Positions 22,786-31,607 are shown, numbered from the stretch's first letter. The stretch: DNA of 35,283 bases from JBDNIO01 sp041688215 (GCA_041688215.1 JBDNIO010000186.1:1-35283), one strand, 5' to 3'. Translations and numbers: made by a program. The notes: generated by a model from the sequence alone, not told the origin.

Positions 22786-24511
22786 CGTCCGCTTCGCTCT
22801 GATTAGCGCCGCCGGCGTCATTCTGTTTTTCATGTGGCAGGCCTGGCAGTCGGATTATGCCGATATCACCCCCCCGCCGCGCGCCCAGGAGCAAACGCAA
22901 GAATATAGCCAGGCGCCTGCGGATGATGCCCTCGCGAAGGACGAAGTCCCCGACATTGGTAGCGCCCCGGAAGCGTCCGCGCAGCAAAGTCAGAAAAAAT
23001 CAGGCACTAACGCGCCCGGCGCACTGGCTTCCGGTGAACGCATCCATGTCGTGACCGACAAGTTCGATATTTATATCGACACCCGTGGCGGTGATATACG
23101 CCAGGCCGACCTCATTGGCGTGCCCTTGTCCGAGGCGCATCCCGAGCAACCGATGCGGATACTTAGTGATCAACCGCCCAACTTCTTCATCGCACAAAAC
23201 GGGTTGGTTGGCGGTGAAAACCCGCCCGATCATCGCGATCTGTTCCAGAGCCAACGCGCCGAATACCGGCTGGAAAAGGATCAGGACAGCATTACCGTGC
23301 CATTGACGTGGACCTCCGGCGACGGCCGCGAGGTCACCAAGGTATATACCTTTTACCGCGACAGTTACCGCGTAGGCCTGCGCCATGAAGTGGTTAACAA
23401 CAGTGAGAACCCGTGGACTGTAAGCCAGTATTTACGTTTCTGGCGCCTGCCGTATGAAGGCGCTGAAAAGCCGCCGTTCTCACAAACTTTTATGGGCGTA
23501 GCCTGGTACCAGCAAAAGGAAGACAGCCAGGATTATCGTTTCGAAAAAATCAAGGCCGAAGACCTGAATGAAGAGCCCTTGAAGACCCAGCAAACCGGTG
23601 GCTGGGTCTCCCTGATGCAGCATTATTTCGTCGGCGCTGTAATTCCGCCCAAGGACCAGGTTGTTAGTTATTTTGCCGAGGGCAAGCCCGTTCCCGGCAC
23701 AGCCGCGCCGGGTTTCGCCGGCGGCTATGTCAGCCAGCGACAGGAAATCCCTGCGGGCGAAAGCCGGCAATTATCAGCCGACCTGTATATAGGCCCGAAA
23801 TTACAGGACCAACTCGATGCTACCGCGCCGGGGCTGCAGTTAACTATTGATTACGGTTTTCTGGCGGTGATCTCCAAGCCTTTGTTCTGGGTGCTGGATA
23901 CCATCCACAGCTTCTTGGGTAACTGGGGGATCTCCATCATCCTGCTTACCGTGCTGATCAAACTGTGTTTCTACAAGCTTTCCGAAACCCAGTATCGAGC
24001 GATGGCGCGCATGCGCAAGTTCGGCCCGCGCATCAAGCAGATCAAGGAACAATATGGCGACGACAAGGAAAAGCTGCAGGCCAAGATGATGGACCTGTAC
24101 AAGAAAGAAGGCTTCAATCCCCTGGGCGGTTGCTGGCCCATGCTAGTGCAGATGCCGGTGTTTCTGGCCCTGTACTGGGTGTTGCTGGAATCGGTCGAAT
24201 TGCGCCACGCGCCGTTCGCGCTGTGGATCAATGATCTTTCCAGTCCCGATCCGTTCTATATCCTGCCGGTGCTGTTTGGCATCACTATGTGGTTCCAGCA
24301 AAAACTGTCCATGCAAACCATGACCATGGACCCGATGCAGGCGCGCATGATGCAATTCATGCCGGTGGGCATGGCGGTTTTCTTTGCTTTTTTCCCGTCC
24401 GGCCTGGTGTTGTACTGGTTCACCAACAACCTGCTTTCCATTGCCCAGCAGTGGTACATCTACCGCAAGCTGGACCAGGAAGGCCTCGGCCACAAGGCCC
24501 CGGCAAAATAG
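22778..24511 (+). CDS. yidC: membrane protein insertase YidC
   Basis: Inserts and folds inner-membrane proteins with or without Sec. It is 577 residues. The N-terminal anchor is VRFALISAAGVILFFMWQAW, and the acidic, Gln-rich linker and large periplasmic P1 beta-domain (about 85-350) include YFAEGKPVPGTAAPGFAGGY. The conserved insertase core follows: WGISIILLTVLIKLCFYKLS, the amphipathic MRKFGPRIKQIKEQYGDD coiled region, FNPLGGCWPMLVQMPVFLAL, and the last helix SGLVLYWFTNNLLSIAQQW. The ATG lies inside the rnpA end (8-bp overlap). The yidD gene normally found between them is absent. Confidence 0.97.
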   Translation: MDNVRFALISAAGVILFFMWQAWQSDYADITPPPRAQEQTQEYSQAPADDALAKDEVPDIGSAPEASAQQSQKKSGTNAPGALASGERIHVVTDKFDIYIDTRGGDIRQADLIGVPLSEAHPEQPMRILSDQPPNFFIAQNGLVGGENPPDHRDLFQSQRAEYRLEKDQDSITVPLTWTSGDGREVTKVYTFYRDSYRVGLRHEVVNNSENPWTVSQYLRFWRLPYEGAEKPPFSQTFMGVAWYQQKEDSQDYRFEKIKAEDLNEEPLKTQQTGGWVSLMQHYFVGAVIPPKDQVVSYFAEGKPVPGTAAPGFAGGYVSQRQEIPAGESRQLSADLYIGPKLQDQLDATAPGLQLTIDYGFLAVISKPLFWVLDTIHSFLGNWGISIILLTVLIKLCFYKLSETQYRAMARMRKFGPRIKQIKEQYGDDKEKLQAKMMDLYKKEGFNPLGGCWPMLVQMPVFLALYWVLLESVELRHAPFALWINDLSSPDPFYILPVLFGITMWFQQKLSMQTMTMDPMQARMMQFMPVGMAVFFAFFPSGLVLYWFTNNLLSIAQQWYIYRKLDQEGLGHKAPAK

Positions 24512-24554
24512 TCGCGGCGGCGCCTGTTCGCGCTAGCGAAGACCACGTCTGAAT

Positions 24555-25916
24555 ATGTTTGCGCCGATCGAAACCATCGCCGCCATTGCTACCCCGCCCG
24601 GGCGCGGCGGGATTGGTGTCATTCGAATATCTGGGCCGGCGTGCCAGCATATCGCAAGGCAACTGCTTGGACGTTGCCCCGCGCCGCGCCGCGCCCATCT
24701 GGCGCGGTTTTCAGACGCTGAAAACCGCGTGCTTGACGAAGGTATCGCGCTGTTCTTTCCCGCGCCGGCCTCCTTTACCGGCGAGGACGTACTCGAATTA
24801 CAGGGCCACGGCGGGCCCATGGTGCTCGATGCTGTTTTGAGCTGCGTGCTCGGCCACGGCGCCCGAATTGCACGCCCCGGGGAATTTTCCGAGCGCGCAT
24901 TCTTAAACGACAAACTGGACCTGGCCCAGGCTGAAGCGGTCGCCGACCTGATCGAGGCCGGTAGCCACCAGGCGGCCGCCGCCGCCATGCGCTCATTGCA
25001 AGGTGATTTTTCAATTCAAGTGCAGGCGCTGGTCGATGCGCTGGTGCGCTTGCGTGTGTATGTGGAAGCGGCGATTGATTTTGCCGATGAAGAAATCGAT
25101 TATCTGGCCGATGGCCAGGTTCTGGCGCAGGTTGAAGAATTACAGCAACGGCTGCAAACCCTGCTGCAACAGGCTCGCTCCGGCGCGGTCCTGCGCGAGG
25201 GTTTAAGGGTGGTTATCGCCGGCCAGCCCAACGTAGGTAAATCCAGCCTGCTCAATCGTCTGGCCGGGCGCGACGCAGCTATAGTCACCAACATTCCCGG
25301 CACCACCCGCGACTTGCTGCACGAGCAGATCACGCTCGATGGCCTGCCCCTGCATATTATTGATACAGCCGGTTTGCGTGAATCCCATGACCCGGTGGAA
25401 ATCGAAGGCGTACGCCGGGCGCGCGCCGAACTGGCACAGGCGGATCGCGTGTTATTGCTGATAGATGATTGCTACGGGCTGTCCGGCGAGGAAGAAAAAA
25501 TACTCGCAAGCCTGCCGCCTGAACTGGGTGTAACGCTGCTATTCAACAAGTGCGACCTCAGCGCTAACGCCCCCGGAAAATATAGCCATACAGGCTATCA
25601 GGGCTATCCGGCTTTGCGGCTATCCGCGGCCACGGGCGCGGGTATCGAGACACTGGTCACCCACCTGCAGGACATCGCCGGTTATCGCGCCCAGGAAGGC
25701 GGGCAATTTTTGGCACGCCGGCGGCATCTTCTCGCCTTGGAGCAAGCCGGCACGGCGCTGGAAAGCGGGCACCGGCAATTACAGGCATACGCGGCCGGCG
25801 AGCTGCTGGCCGAGGAATTACGCCTGGCCCAGCAGGCGCTGGACGCGATTACCGGGAAATTCACCAGCGAAGACCTGCTGGGCGAAATTTTCTCGAGTTT
25901 CTGTATTGGCAAGTAG
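24555..25916 (+). CDS. mnmE: tRNA modification GTPase MnmE
   Basis: With MnmG it forms 5-carboxymethylaminomethyluridine at the tRNA wobble position. It is 453 residues (E. coli 454). The N-terminal folate-binding domain starts ETIAAIATPPGRGGIGVIRI and contains GEFSERAFLNDKLDLAQAEA. The inserted Ras-like G domain has P-loop GQPNVGKSSLLN, TTRD switch, DTAGLRES and NKCDLS. The C-terminal catalytic FCIGK is intact. It follows yidC by 43 bp. mnmG, rsmG and parAB, which often follow in gammaproteobacteria, are not here. Confidence 0.97.
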   Translation: MFAPIETIAAIATPPGRGGIGVIRISGPACQHIARQLLGRCPAPRRAHLARFSDAENRVLDEGIALFFPAPASFTGEDVLELQGHGGPMVLDAVLSCVLGHGARIARPGEFSERAFLNDKLDLAQAEAVADLIEAGSHQAAAAAMRSLQGDFSIQVQALVDALVRLRVYVEAAIDFADEEIDYLADGQVLAQVEELQQRLQTLLQQARSGAVLREGLRVVIAGQPNVGKSSLLNRLAGRDAAIVTNIPGTTRDLLHEQITLDGLPLHIIDTAGLRESHDPVEIEGVRRARAELAQADRVLLLIDDCYGLSGEEEKILASLPPELGVTLLFNKCDLSANAPGKYSHTGYQGYPALRLSAATGAGIETLVTHLQDIAGYRAQEGGQFLARRRHLLALEQAGTALESGHRQLQAYAAGELLAEELRLAQQALDAITGKFTSEDLLGEIFSSFCIGK

Positions 25917-25940
25917 TAGTGTCCCGCGGCAAAAATCTAC

Positions 25941-26100
25941 CTGATTAGGCTCGAAATCAGCTAGCGTCATTGCGAGCGCAGCGCGGCAATCTCTTACGCC
26001 AAGCCCCTGGATTGCCGCGCGCCCATTAAATATTTTCGGGGCGCTCGCAATGACTCGAAACAAGCGGATTTGGTTCCGACTGAGTTTCAGGCCTAATCAG
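25941..26100. repeat. 160-bp nested palindromic element (MITE/REP-like)
   Basis: Outer arms CTGATTAGGC (25941-25950) and GCCTAATCAG (26091-26100) are exact inverted repeats, continued by a partly matching inward stretch. Nested inside are exact 14-base arms GTCATTGCGAGCGC (25966-25979) and its complement (26041-26054). An 11-base pair GCGCGGCAATC (25981-25991) / GATTGCCGCGC (26010-26020) lies within them. The GTCATTGCGAGCG...GCAATC...GATTGCCGCG motif is one I recognise from interspersed intergenic repeats in many proteobacteria. It fills nearly the whole gap between mnmE and the convergent cyclotransferase gene and carries no ORF. Confidence 0.8.
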
Positions 26101-26105
26101 ACAAC

Positions 26106-26876
26106 CTATTTACCACGCGGCTGTATTTTCACCTGGAACAACGTCGGCCACCACTTGCCGGTTAAAAACAGCCGTTTGTTCTCGGCGTCATAGGCAATGC
26201 CGTTGAGCACATCGATTTTATAGGGTCCGGTTAGTGATTTTCGCAAGCTGCTGGCATCCACCACGCCGGTGACATGGCCGTTTTCGGGGTTGATTCTCAG
26301 GATCAGGTTATAGCGCCACAGGTTGGCCCAGAGTTCGCCGTTGACCATTTCCAGTTCATTGAGCTGGCTGATCGGTTTGCCCAGATGCGTTACCGTAAGG
26401 CTGCCGGTCTGCTTAAAACTATCCGGGTTCAGAAACCGCAGCACCGCGGTGCCGTCGCTCATGATCAGCCGCTGCCCGTCGTAAGTCAGGCCCCAGCCTT
26501 CGCCGGAATAGCGGAAACTGCGCAGTTTTTTCAGGCTTTTACGGCCGTATACAAAGCCGGTGCCAGACTTCCATGTGAGCTGGATTAGCCGATCGTCGAC
26601 CATCGCCAGGCCCTCGCCGAAATAGCGGTCGTCCAGTGCGTGCTCTGCCAGGATCCTGCCCGTTTCGACCTCCACACGCCGCAGTGTGGAATGGCCCTTC
26701 TGGCCTGTGCTTTCGTACAGCTCGCCGTGGGCAAACAGCAAACCCTGGGTGAAAGCCTTAGGGTCATGGGGATACGCGGAAACTATTTGCACCTGGTATT
26801 GTGGGGCCGCGATTGCCCCGGCAAACCAGGCCATGCAGGCAATTCCAGCTACCACCATGAGCAGCGGAACATTCAT
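26106..26876 (-). CDS. glutaminyl-peptide cyclotransferase (bacterial beta-propeller type)
   Basis: Cyclises N-terminal glutamine to pyroglutamate and releases ammonia. It is 256 residues from ATG 26876. The signal peptide is MNVPLLMVVAGIACMAWFAG ending AIAA, so the product is exported. The mature part matches the plant/bacterial glutamine cyclotransferase family: YPHDPKAFTQGLLF, LYESTGQKGHSTLRRVE, YFGEGLAMVDDRLIQLTWK, GEGWGLTYDGQRLIMSDGT, QLNELEMVNGELWANLW and DVLNGIAYDAENKRLFLTGK, one per propeller blade. Its ATG overlaps the TGA of the upstream amidotransferase gene (ATGA), which fixes the start and implies coupled translation with the amidoligase pair. The promoter should lie upstream of the amidoligase. 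Confidence 0.88.
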   Translation of the reverse strand: MNVPLLMVVAGIACMAWFAGAIAAPQYQVQIVSAYPHDPKAFTQGLLFAHGELYESTGQKGHSTLRRVEVETGRILAEHALDDRYFGEGLAMVDDRLIQLTWKSGTGFVYGRKSLKKLRSFRYSGEGWGLTYDGQRLIMSDGTAVLRFLNPDSFKQTGSLTVTHLGKPISQLNELEMVNGELWANLWRYNLILRINPENGHVTGVVDASSLRKSLTGPYKIDVLNGIAYDAENKRLFLTGKWWPTLFQVKIQPRGK

Positions 26877-27560
26877 TCCCTGTTCCGGCATGCCCTGACC
26901 AATGCGACGAACAGCGCCCGTTGCTGGCGCCGATACGGCAGATATTCCGGGTGCCACTGCACCTCCAGCAGCCAGTTCCCCCGGGGCTGCTCTACCGCTT
27001 GCACGATGCCATCGGTATCGACGGCGCTCACTTTCAAACCCTCACCGCGTTTGGCTACCGATTGATGGTGCAAGCTGTTGACCCTGTCGCGGCGGCGCTT
27101 CTGAATACCCGCCAGTCGGCTGTGCGGGCGGAGGGCGACCGTTTTACAGGGCAGAAAAGTCCGGCGGTTGGAAGTAACCTGACGCATCTTGCGTAAATCC
27201 TGATGCAGGGTACCGCCGAGCGCAACATTGATTAACTGGGCACCGCGGCAAATTCCCAACACCGGCAACCCAGCCTTAATGGCGGCTTTGAGAATGCGTA
27301 ATTCAAACACATCGCGCGCACTATCCCGCGGTACTGCGGTGCAGCATGCCGCCACAAAGGTCTGGTGCGATGTCTTCCCCGCCGCTGATAACAGCCTCGT
27401 CCAGCGCTTTATGTGGCCGCGGGTTCGAGGGCGTCATACGCAAAGGCCCCCCCACCGCGCGACGCACCGCCCAGCGGATAAACCACCAGCTTGGCACTAT
27501 CCGGCCATCGGGGCCGGTAACACCGATCAGGGGTCGACTTACAACGCGCTTTCGGGACAC
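26873..27560 (-). pseudogene. class I amidotransferase / gamma-glutamyl hydrolase (peptidase C26), frameshifted
   Basis: Two frames together make one complete protein. The first, from GTG 27560 (SRPLIGVTGPDGR, WWFIRWAVRRA, LRMTPSNPRP, DEAVISGGEDIAPDL), stops at 27321. The second, open from 27355, continues with SARDVFELRILKAA, GICRGAQLINVALGGTLHQD (nucleophile Cys), TSNRRTFLP, RVNSLHHQSV and VQWHPEYLPYRRQQRALF (catalytic His). The join lies at about 27325-27350. Family members hydrolyse gamma-glutamyl amides (PuuD-like) or supply ammonia. The start overlaps the amidoligase end and the stop overlaps the cyclotransferase start, so the three are an operon. All catalytic residues survive, so an assembly error is as likely as true decay. 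Confidence 0.8.
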
Positions 27561-28603
27561 ACCCAAGGTTGTACCTTATCGATCCAGTCATTGATCAGCC
27601 CACCCAATGGTACCCGCAGGTGTTCGCTGTAGGCAGCGCAGGCCTGGTCCAGACGTTCGGGTTGCGCGAGTAAATGCTCCACCCGTAACCAGTGCCTCCG
27701 GCCACACCGATATCCCAGTCGGCGCGCTGAATTTCGCAGTTGGGCAGGCGGTAATGCAGGGTTGGCCGAGCGTTGACCAGTCCGTCTTCAATTACCGCTT
27801 TCACACGCTTTGCGTCGATGTGGGAAAACAGTGGCAGCATTTCCAGCGCGCGATTGCGGGTGGGGTTGTGCTCCAGATAATCGTCTATCAGGTTGACTAT
27901 ATCCGGGGCATAGTCGGGCGCGCACACCAGCCGATTATAGTCCTTGGTGTAAGGCTGAATATAGGGAAAAACCCGGCGGCTTATGGCCACGTTAGATACT
28001 TCTTTAAGCCACTCAAATAACACGATATAACTGCGTAGATAATCGCGAATGGTGCCCGCATCCAGCGCCGGCAACTCCTGATTCAGGTGCATACCGAAGG
28101 CATACAGCGGCGAATCCTCGGTGCCGCGTGCGCCGGCCTCACGCAGGGCCTTGACCAGCGCTTCCAACGCATGCAATTCACTGATTGCAATTGGCGGGCA
28201 CACGATCTCAAATGGCACCACCTGCTTGGGCTACCGCGGCCAGCATATCCTCGGAAAACTTTTCCAGCCCCGCCATAACATCATCGCCGCGGTGCTCGCG
28301 CCGGCCCAGTTTTTTCAGGTAGGCGTGCGTAAATCCAGCTCCACCTTGAAGTCGCCATACGGCGTGTCCAGCACCTTATATTCATAAGGGCTTAAAGGAT
28401 AAATCTGGCCGCCCAGGTTGTCGCGCAGGAGCCGCGCGATCTGCTCCATGGACAGGCCCGTAAACTCAAACTCCACGCCCACGCGGCGTTCCTCGCCTTC
28501 GTGGTTCAGGTGCTGGGGGGGGGGGCAAGCTGTTAGCGCTTGCCTTGTTGTCAGCGTCGCTATTTTGCCACGGGATAAGCTTAGCCCGTAAATTTTCGCG
28601 CAT
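27539..28603 (-). pseudogene. amidoligase family protein (GS-like carboxylate-amine ligase), several frameshifts
   Basis: Reading across four frame changes restores a full amidoligase of about 350 residues. From ATG 28603: MRENLRAKLIPWQNS, a Pro run, then ERRVGVEFEFTGLSMEQIA (metal-binding ExE), GGQIYPLSPYEYKVLDTPYG, DFKVELDL, YLKKLGRREHRGDDV, then VVPFEIVCPPIAISELHALE, LYAFGMHLNQELPALDA, RPTLHYRLPNCEI, and HWLRVEHLLAQPERLDQAC, DWIDKVQPWVCPESAL to TAA at 27539. Frame changes fall at the 11-base G/C run (28515-28525) and near 28325, 28225 and 27690-27712. Known members form amide bonds with ATP and are commonly encoded beside a C26 amidotransferase, as here. The substrate is unknown. Confidence 0.78.
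28515..28525. repeat. run of 11 G (C on the coding strand) inside the amidoligase 5' end
   Basis: The tract encodes a proline run near codon 27. With 11 bases the frame from ATG 28603 is lost; with 10 (or 13) it continues into the conserved ERRVGVEFEF segment. It is the longest homopolymer I noticed in the window. It is flanked by a short GGCAAGC/GCTTGCC hairpin at 28524-28545. Confidence 0.85.
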
Positions 28604-28807
28604 AAGGGTTTGATGTAGCAGCGGTTAAAGCCGGGCGTGTCAGAAGTTCGTAAATTACGCCTTCACACACGCCGCGGATGCGTATTCGGTAGGTGCATGG
28701 TAGCGTATGCTTGCCCGGTCCCCTACTTTTGGTAAGGGTCGGAAACCGGCTTTTACGCCACAATAGGCCCACCCGAATGTTTGGAAAACCAGCCTTTGGA
28801 GCATGCT

Positions 28808-31504
28808 ATGAGCAATGCGCGCGACGCGTCTGAAGCAGACGACGAACAACGCGACGTAGACCCCCAGGAAACTGCCGAGTGGATGGATGCACTCGAAGCG
28901 GTGATTGCTCGCGAGGGCGCCGAACGCGCGCATTACCTGCTGGAAGGCCTGATTGAAAAATCCCGGCGTTCAGGCGCCTACATCCCGTTCTCGCCGAACA
29001 CCGCTTACGTCAATACCATTCCGCCGCATCAGGAAGAACGTTCCCCCGGCGACCCCGCAATCGAATGGCGCCTGCGTTCCTACATCCGCTGGAACGCCAT
29101 GGCCATGGTGGTGCAGGCCAACCGCGAACACGAAGGCGTGGGCGGGCACATCGCCAGTTTTGCGTCGTCGGCGACCTTATATGACGTCGGATTCAACCAC
29201 TTCTGGCACGCGCCCAGTGACGAACACGACGGCGATCTGGTTTACATCCAGGGCCATTCCGCGCCCGGTATTTACGCGCGCTCGTTTCTGGAAGGCCGTA
29301 TCGACGAAGAGCGGCTCAAGGATTTCCGTTCCGAGGCCGGCGGCAAGGGTAAGGGTCTGTCGTCCTATCCGCACGCCTGGCTCATGCCCGACTATTGGCA
29401 ATTCGCGACCGTCTCCATGGGTCTGGGCCCGATAAACGCCATCTACCAGGCGCGTTTCATGCGCTATCTGGAAAACCGCGGAATCAAGAAAACCACCGGC
29501 CGCAAGGTCTGGTGTTTCTGCGGCGACGGCGAAATGGACGAACCCGAATCTATGGGCGCGATAGATATTGCTTTCCGCGAAAACCTCGATAATTTAATAT
29601 TCGTGGTGAATTGTAATTTGCAACGGCTGGATGGCCCCGTGCGCGGCGGCTCCAAGATCATCCAGGAACTGGAAGGTGCTTTCCGCGGCGCCGGCTGGAA
29701 TGTGATCAAGGTCGTCTGGGGTGCGCTCTGGGACGGTCTGCTGGCACAAGACCACGACGGCAAGCTCGTACAGTTGATGAACGAAACCGTGGACGGCGTC
29801 TATCAGGCCTGCAAGGCCAACGGCGGTAAATACACGCGTGAAAAATTCTTCGGCAAATATCCGGAAACCGCGGCCATGGTCGCGTCCATGTCGGATGAAG
29901 ACGTGGCCCGGCTCAACCGCGGCGGCCACGATCCGCATAAGGTGTACGCGGCCTATCATCGCGCCGTGAATCTGAACAACGGCCGCCCGACGGTTATTCT
30001 CGCCAAGACGGTTAAAGGCTACGGCATGGGCGAGGCCGGCGAAGGCCAGAACATTACCCACCAACAGAAAAAGATGGGTGAAGAGGCACTAAAGGAATTC
30101 CGTGACCGTTTCGAAATTCCGGTCGACGACGACAAGATATCCGAAGCGCCCTTCTATAAACCGGACGCTGATTCCGAGGAAATCAAATACCTGCACGAAC
30201 ACCGCAAGGCGCTTGGCGGCTATCTGCCCACGCGCCGTCAGGATTGGGAAACCCTGAAAATTCCCGAGCTTTCGGCTTTCGACAAGATTCTGCAAGGTTC
30301 CGGCGAGCGCGAAATCTCCACTACCATGGCTTTCGTGCGCCTGCTGCAAATCATGGCGCGCGACAAGAACATCGGCGATCGCATCGTACCCATCATCCCC
30401 GACGAGGCCCGCACCTTCGGCATGGAAGGCATGTTCCGGGCGATGGGGATTTATTCGCCGGTCGGCCAGTTGTTCGAACCCGAAGACAAGGGCCTGCTCG
30501 CTTATTACCGCGAAGACATCAAAGGCCAGATTCTGGAAGAAGGCATTACCGAGGCCGGCGCCATGTCGTCGTTCATCGCCGCCGGCACGTCCTACTACAA
30601 CCACGGCGTGTCGATGATTCCCTTCTTCGCCTTCTATTCCATGTTTGGTTATCAGCGTATCGGCGATCTTTGCTGGGCCGCTGGCGACATGCGCACCCGC
30701 GGTTTTTTGATGGCCGGAACCGCAGGCCGCACGACGATTAACGGCGAGGGCCTGCAACATCAGGACGGCCACAGCCATGTCATGTTCGACGCCGTACCCA
30801 ACTGCCGTGCCTACGATCCCACGTTTTCCTATGAACTCGCGGTGATCGTGCAGCACGGTATGCGCCGCATGTACGCCGAACACGAAGACGTGTATTACTA
30901 CATCACGATGATGAACGAAAACTACGCCCATCCGGCCATGCCGGAAGGCGTGGAAGACGGCATCATCAAGGGCATGTACAAATTCAGCGAAGGCGACGCC
31001 CGGCTGAAAACCCGCGTGCAGTTGCTCGGCTCCGGCACCATCCTGCGCGAGGCCATTGCCGCGGTCGATTTACTCAAAGACGACTGGAACGTGGCCGCCG
31101 ATGTCTGGTCCGTGCCCAGCTTTACGCAACTGCGCCGCGATGGTTTAAGCGTGGAACGCTGGAACCTGCTACACAGCAATAAAAAACCAAGACAAAGCTA
31201 CGTGCAACAATGCCTGGCCGATTGCGACGGACCGGTAATCGCCGCCACCGACTATATGAAAACCTACGCCGATCTCATCCGTCCATTTATGCCCCGTCCT
31301 TACTACACGCTGGGCACCGACGGCTTCGGACGTTCCGACACCCGTGAAGCCCTGCGTGATTTCTTCGAGGTCGACCGGCGCTGGATTGCCGTAACCGCGC
31401 TCAAAGCCTTGGCCGACCAAGGCGAGATCGACAAGAAAACCGTGAACAAGGCAATTAAAAAGTATGGCATCGATCCTGAAAAGCCGGAGCCGGTAACGGT
31501 ATGA
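28808..31504 (+). CDS. aceE: pyruvate dehydrogenase E1 component, homodimeric type
   Basis: Thiamine-diphosphate enzyme that decarboxylates pyruvate and acetylates the lipoyl group of AceF. It is 898 residues (E. coli 887). N-terminal AEWMDALEAVIAREG, then RRSGAYIPFSPNTAYVNTIP. The ThDP/Mg motif is GDGEMDEPE followed by NLQRLDGPVRG. Later come IIPDEARTFGMEGMFR, EGITEAGAMSSFIAAGTSYY, GRTTINGEGLQHQDGHSH, and the C-terminal LGTDGFGRSDTREALRDFF. ATG 28808 is preceded by GGAG at a good distance; the TTG at 28781 is an upstream in-frame extension without support. First gene of aceE-aceF-lpd. In the 204-bp gap upstream, shared with the divergent amidoligase gene, I saw no convincing promoter or PdhR site. 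Confidence 0.98.
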   Translation: MSNARDASEADDEQRDVDPQETAEWMDALEAVIAREGAERAHYLLEGLIEKSRRSGAYIPFSPNTAYVNTIPPHQEERSPGDPAIEWRLRSYIRWNAMAMVVQANREHEGVGGHIASFASSATLYDVGFNHFWHAPSDEHDGDLVYIQGHSAPGIYARSFLEGRIDEERLKDFRSEAGGKGKGLSSYPHAWLMPDYWQFATVSMGLGPINAIYQARFMRYLENRGIKKTTGRKVWCFCGDGEMDEPESMGAIDIAFRENLDNLIFVVNCNLQRLDGPVRGGSKIIQELEGAFRGAGWNVIKVVWGALWDGLLAQDHDGKLVQLMNETVDGVYQACKANGGKYTREKFFGKYPETAAMVASMSDEDVARLNRGGHDPHKVYAAYHRAVNLNNGRPTVILAKTVKGYGMGEAGEGQNITHQQKKMGEEALKEFRDRFEIPVDDDKISEAPFYKPDADSEEIKYLHEHRKALGGYLPTRRQDWETLKIPELSAFDKILQGSGEREISTTMAFVRLLQIMARDKNIGDRIVPIIPDEARTFGMEGMFRAMGIYSPVGQLFEPEDKGLLAYYREDIKGQILEEGITEAGAMSSFIAAGTSYYNHGVSMIPFFAFYSMFGYQRIGDLCWAAGDMRTRGFLMAGTAGRTTINGEGLQHQDGHSHVMFDAVPNCRAYDPTFSYELAVIVQHGMRRMYAEHEDVYYYITMMNENYAHPAMPEGVEDGIIKGMYKFSEGDARLKTRVQLLGSGTILREAIAAVDLLKDDWNVAADVWSVPSFTQLRRDGLSVERWNLLHSNKKPRQSYVQQCLADCDGPVIAATDYMKTYADLIRPFMPRPYYTLGTDGFGRSDTREALRDFFEVDRRWIAVTALKALADQGEIDKKTVNKAIKKYGIDPEKPEPVTV

Positions 31505-31512
31505 ATTTAATG

Positions 31513-31594
31513 AACCACAGAGCAACAGAGAAACAGAGGAAGACAATCAATGCTTTTCCCCTGTTTCCCCTGTTTTCTCTGTTTCTCTGTGGTT
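31513..31594. repeat. ACAGAG-type inverted repeat between aceE and aceF
   Basis: AACCACAGAG at 31513-31522, followed by CAACAGAG and AACAGAGG units, pairs with CTCTGTTTCTCTGTGGTT units ending at 31594. The transcript could fold into a long imperfect hairpin that ends 13 bases before the aceF ATG. It belongs to the same family as the repeats in the two linkers and in the next gap. Confidence 0.8.
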
Positions 31595-31607
31595 AAAAGA
31601 GATAAGT

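Noticed and set aside
30089..30931. 280-codon minus-strand frame inside aceE
   Set aside because: Antisense to a strongly conserved enzyme, with low-complexity His/Val/Gly composition and no ribosome site. Shadow frame.
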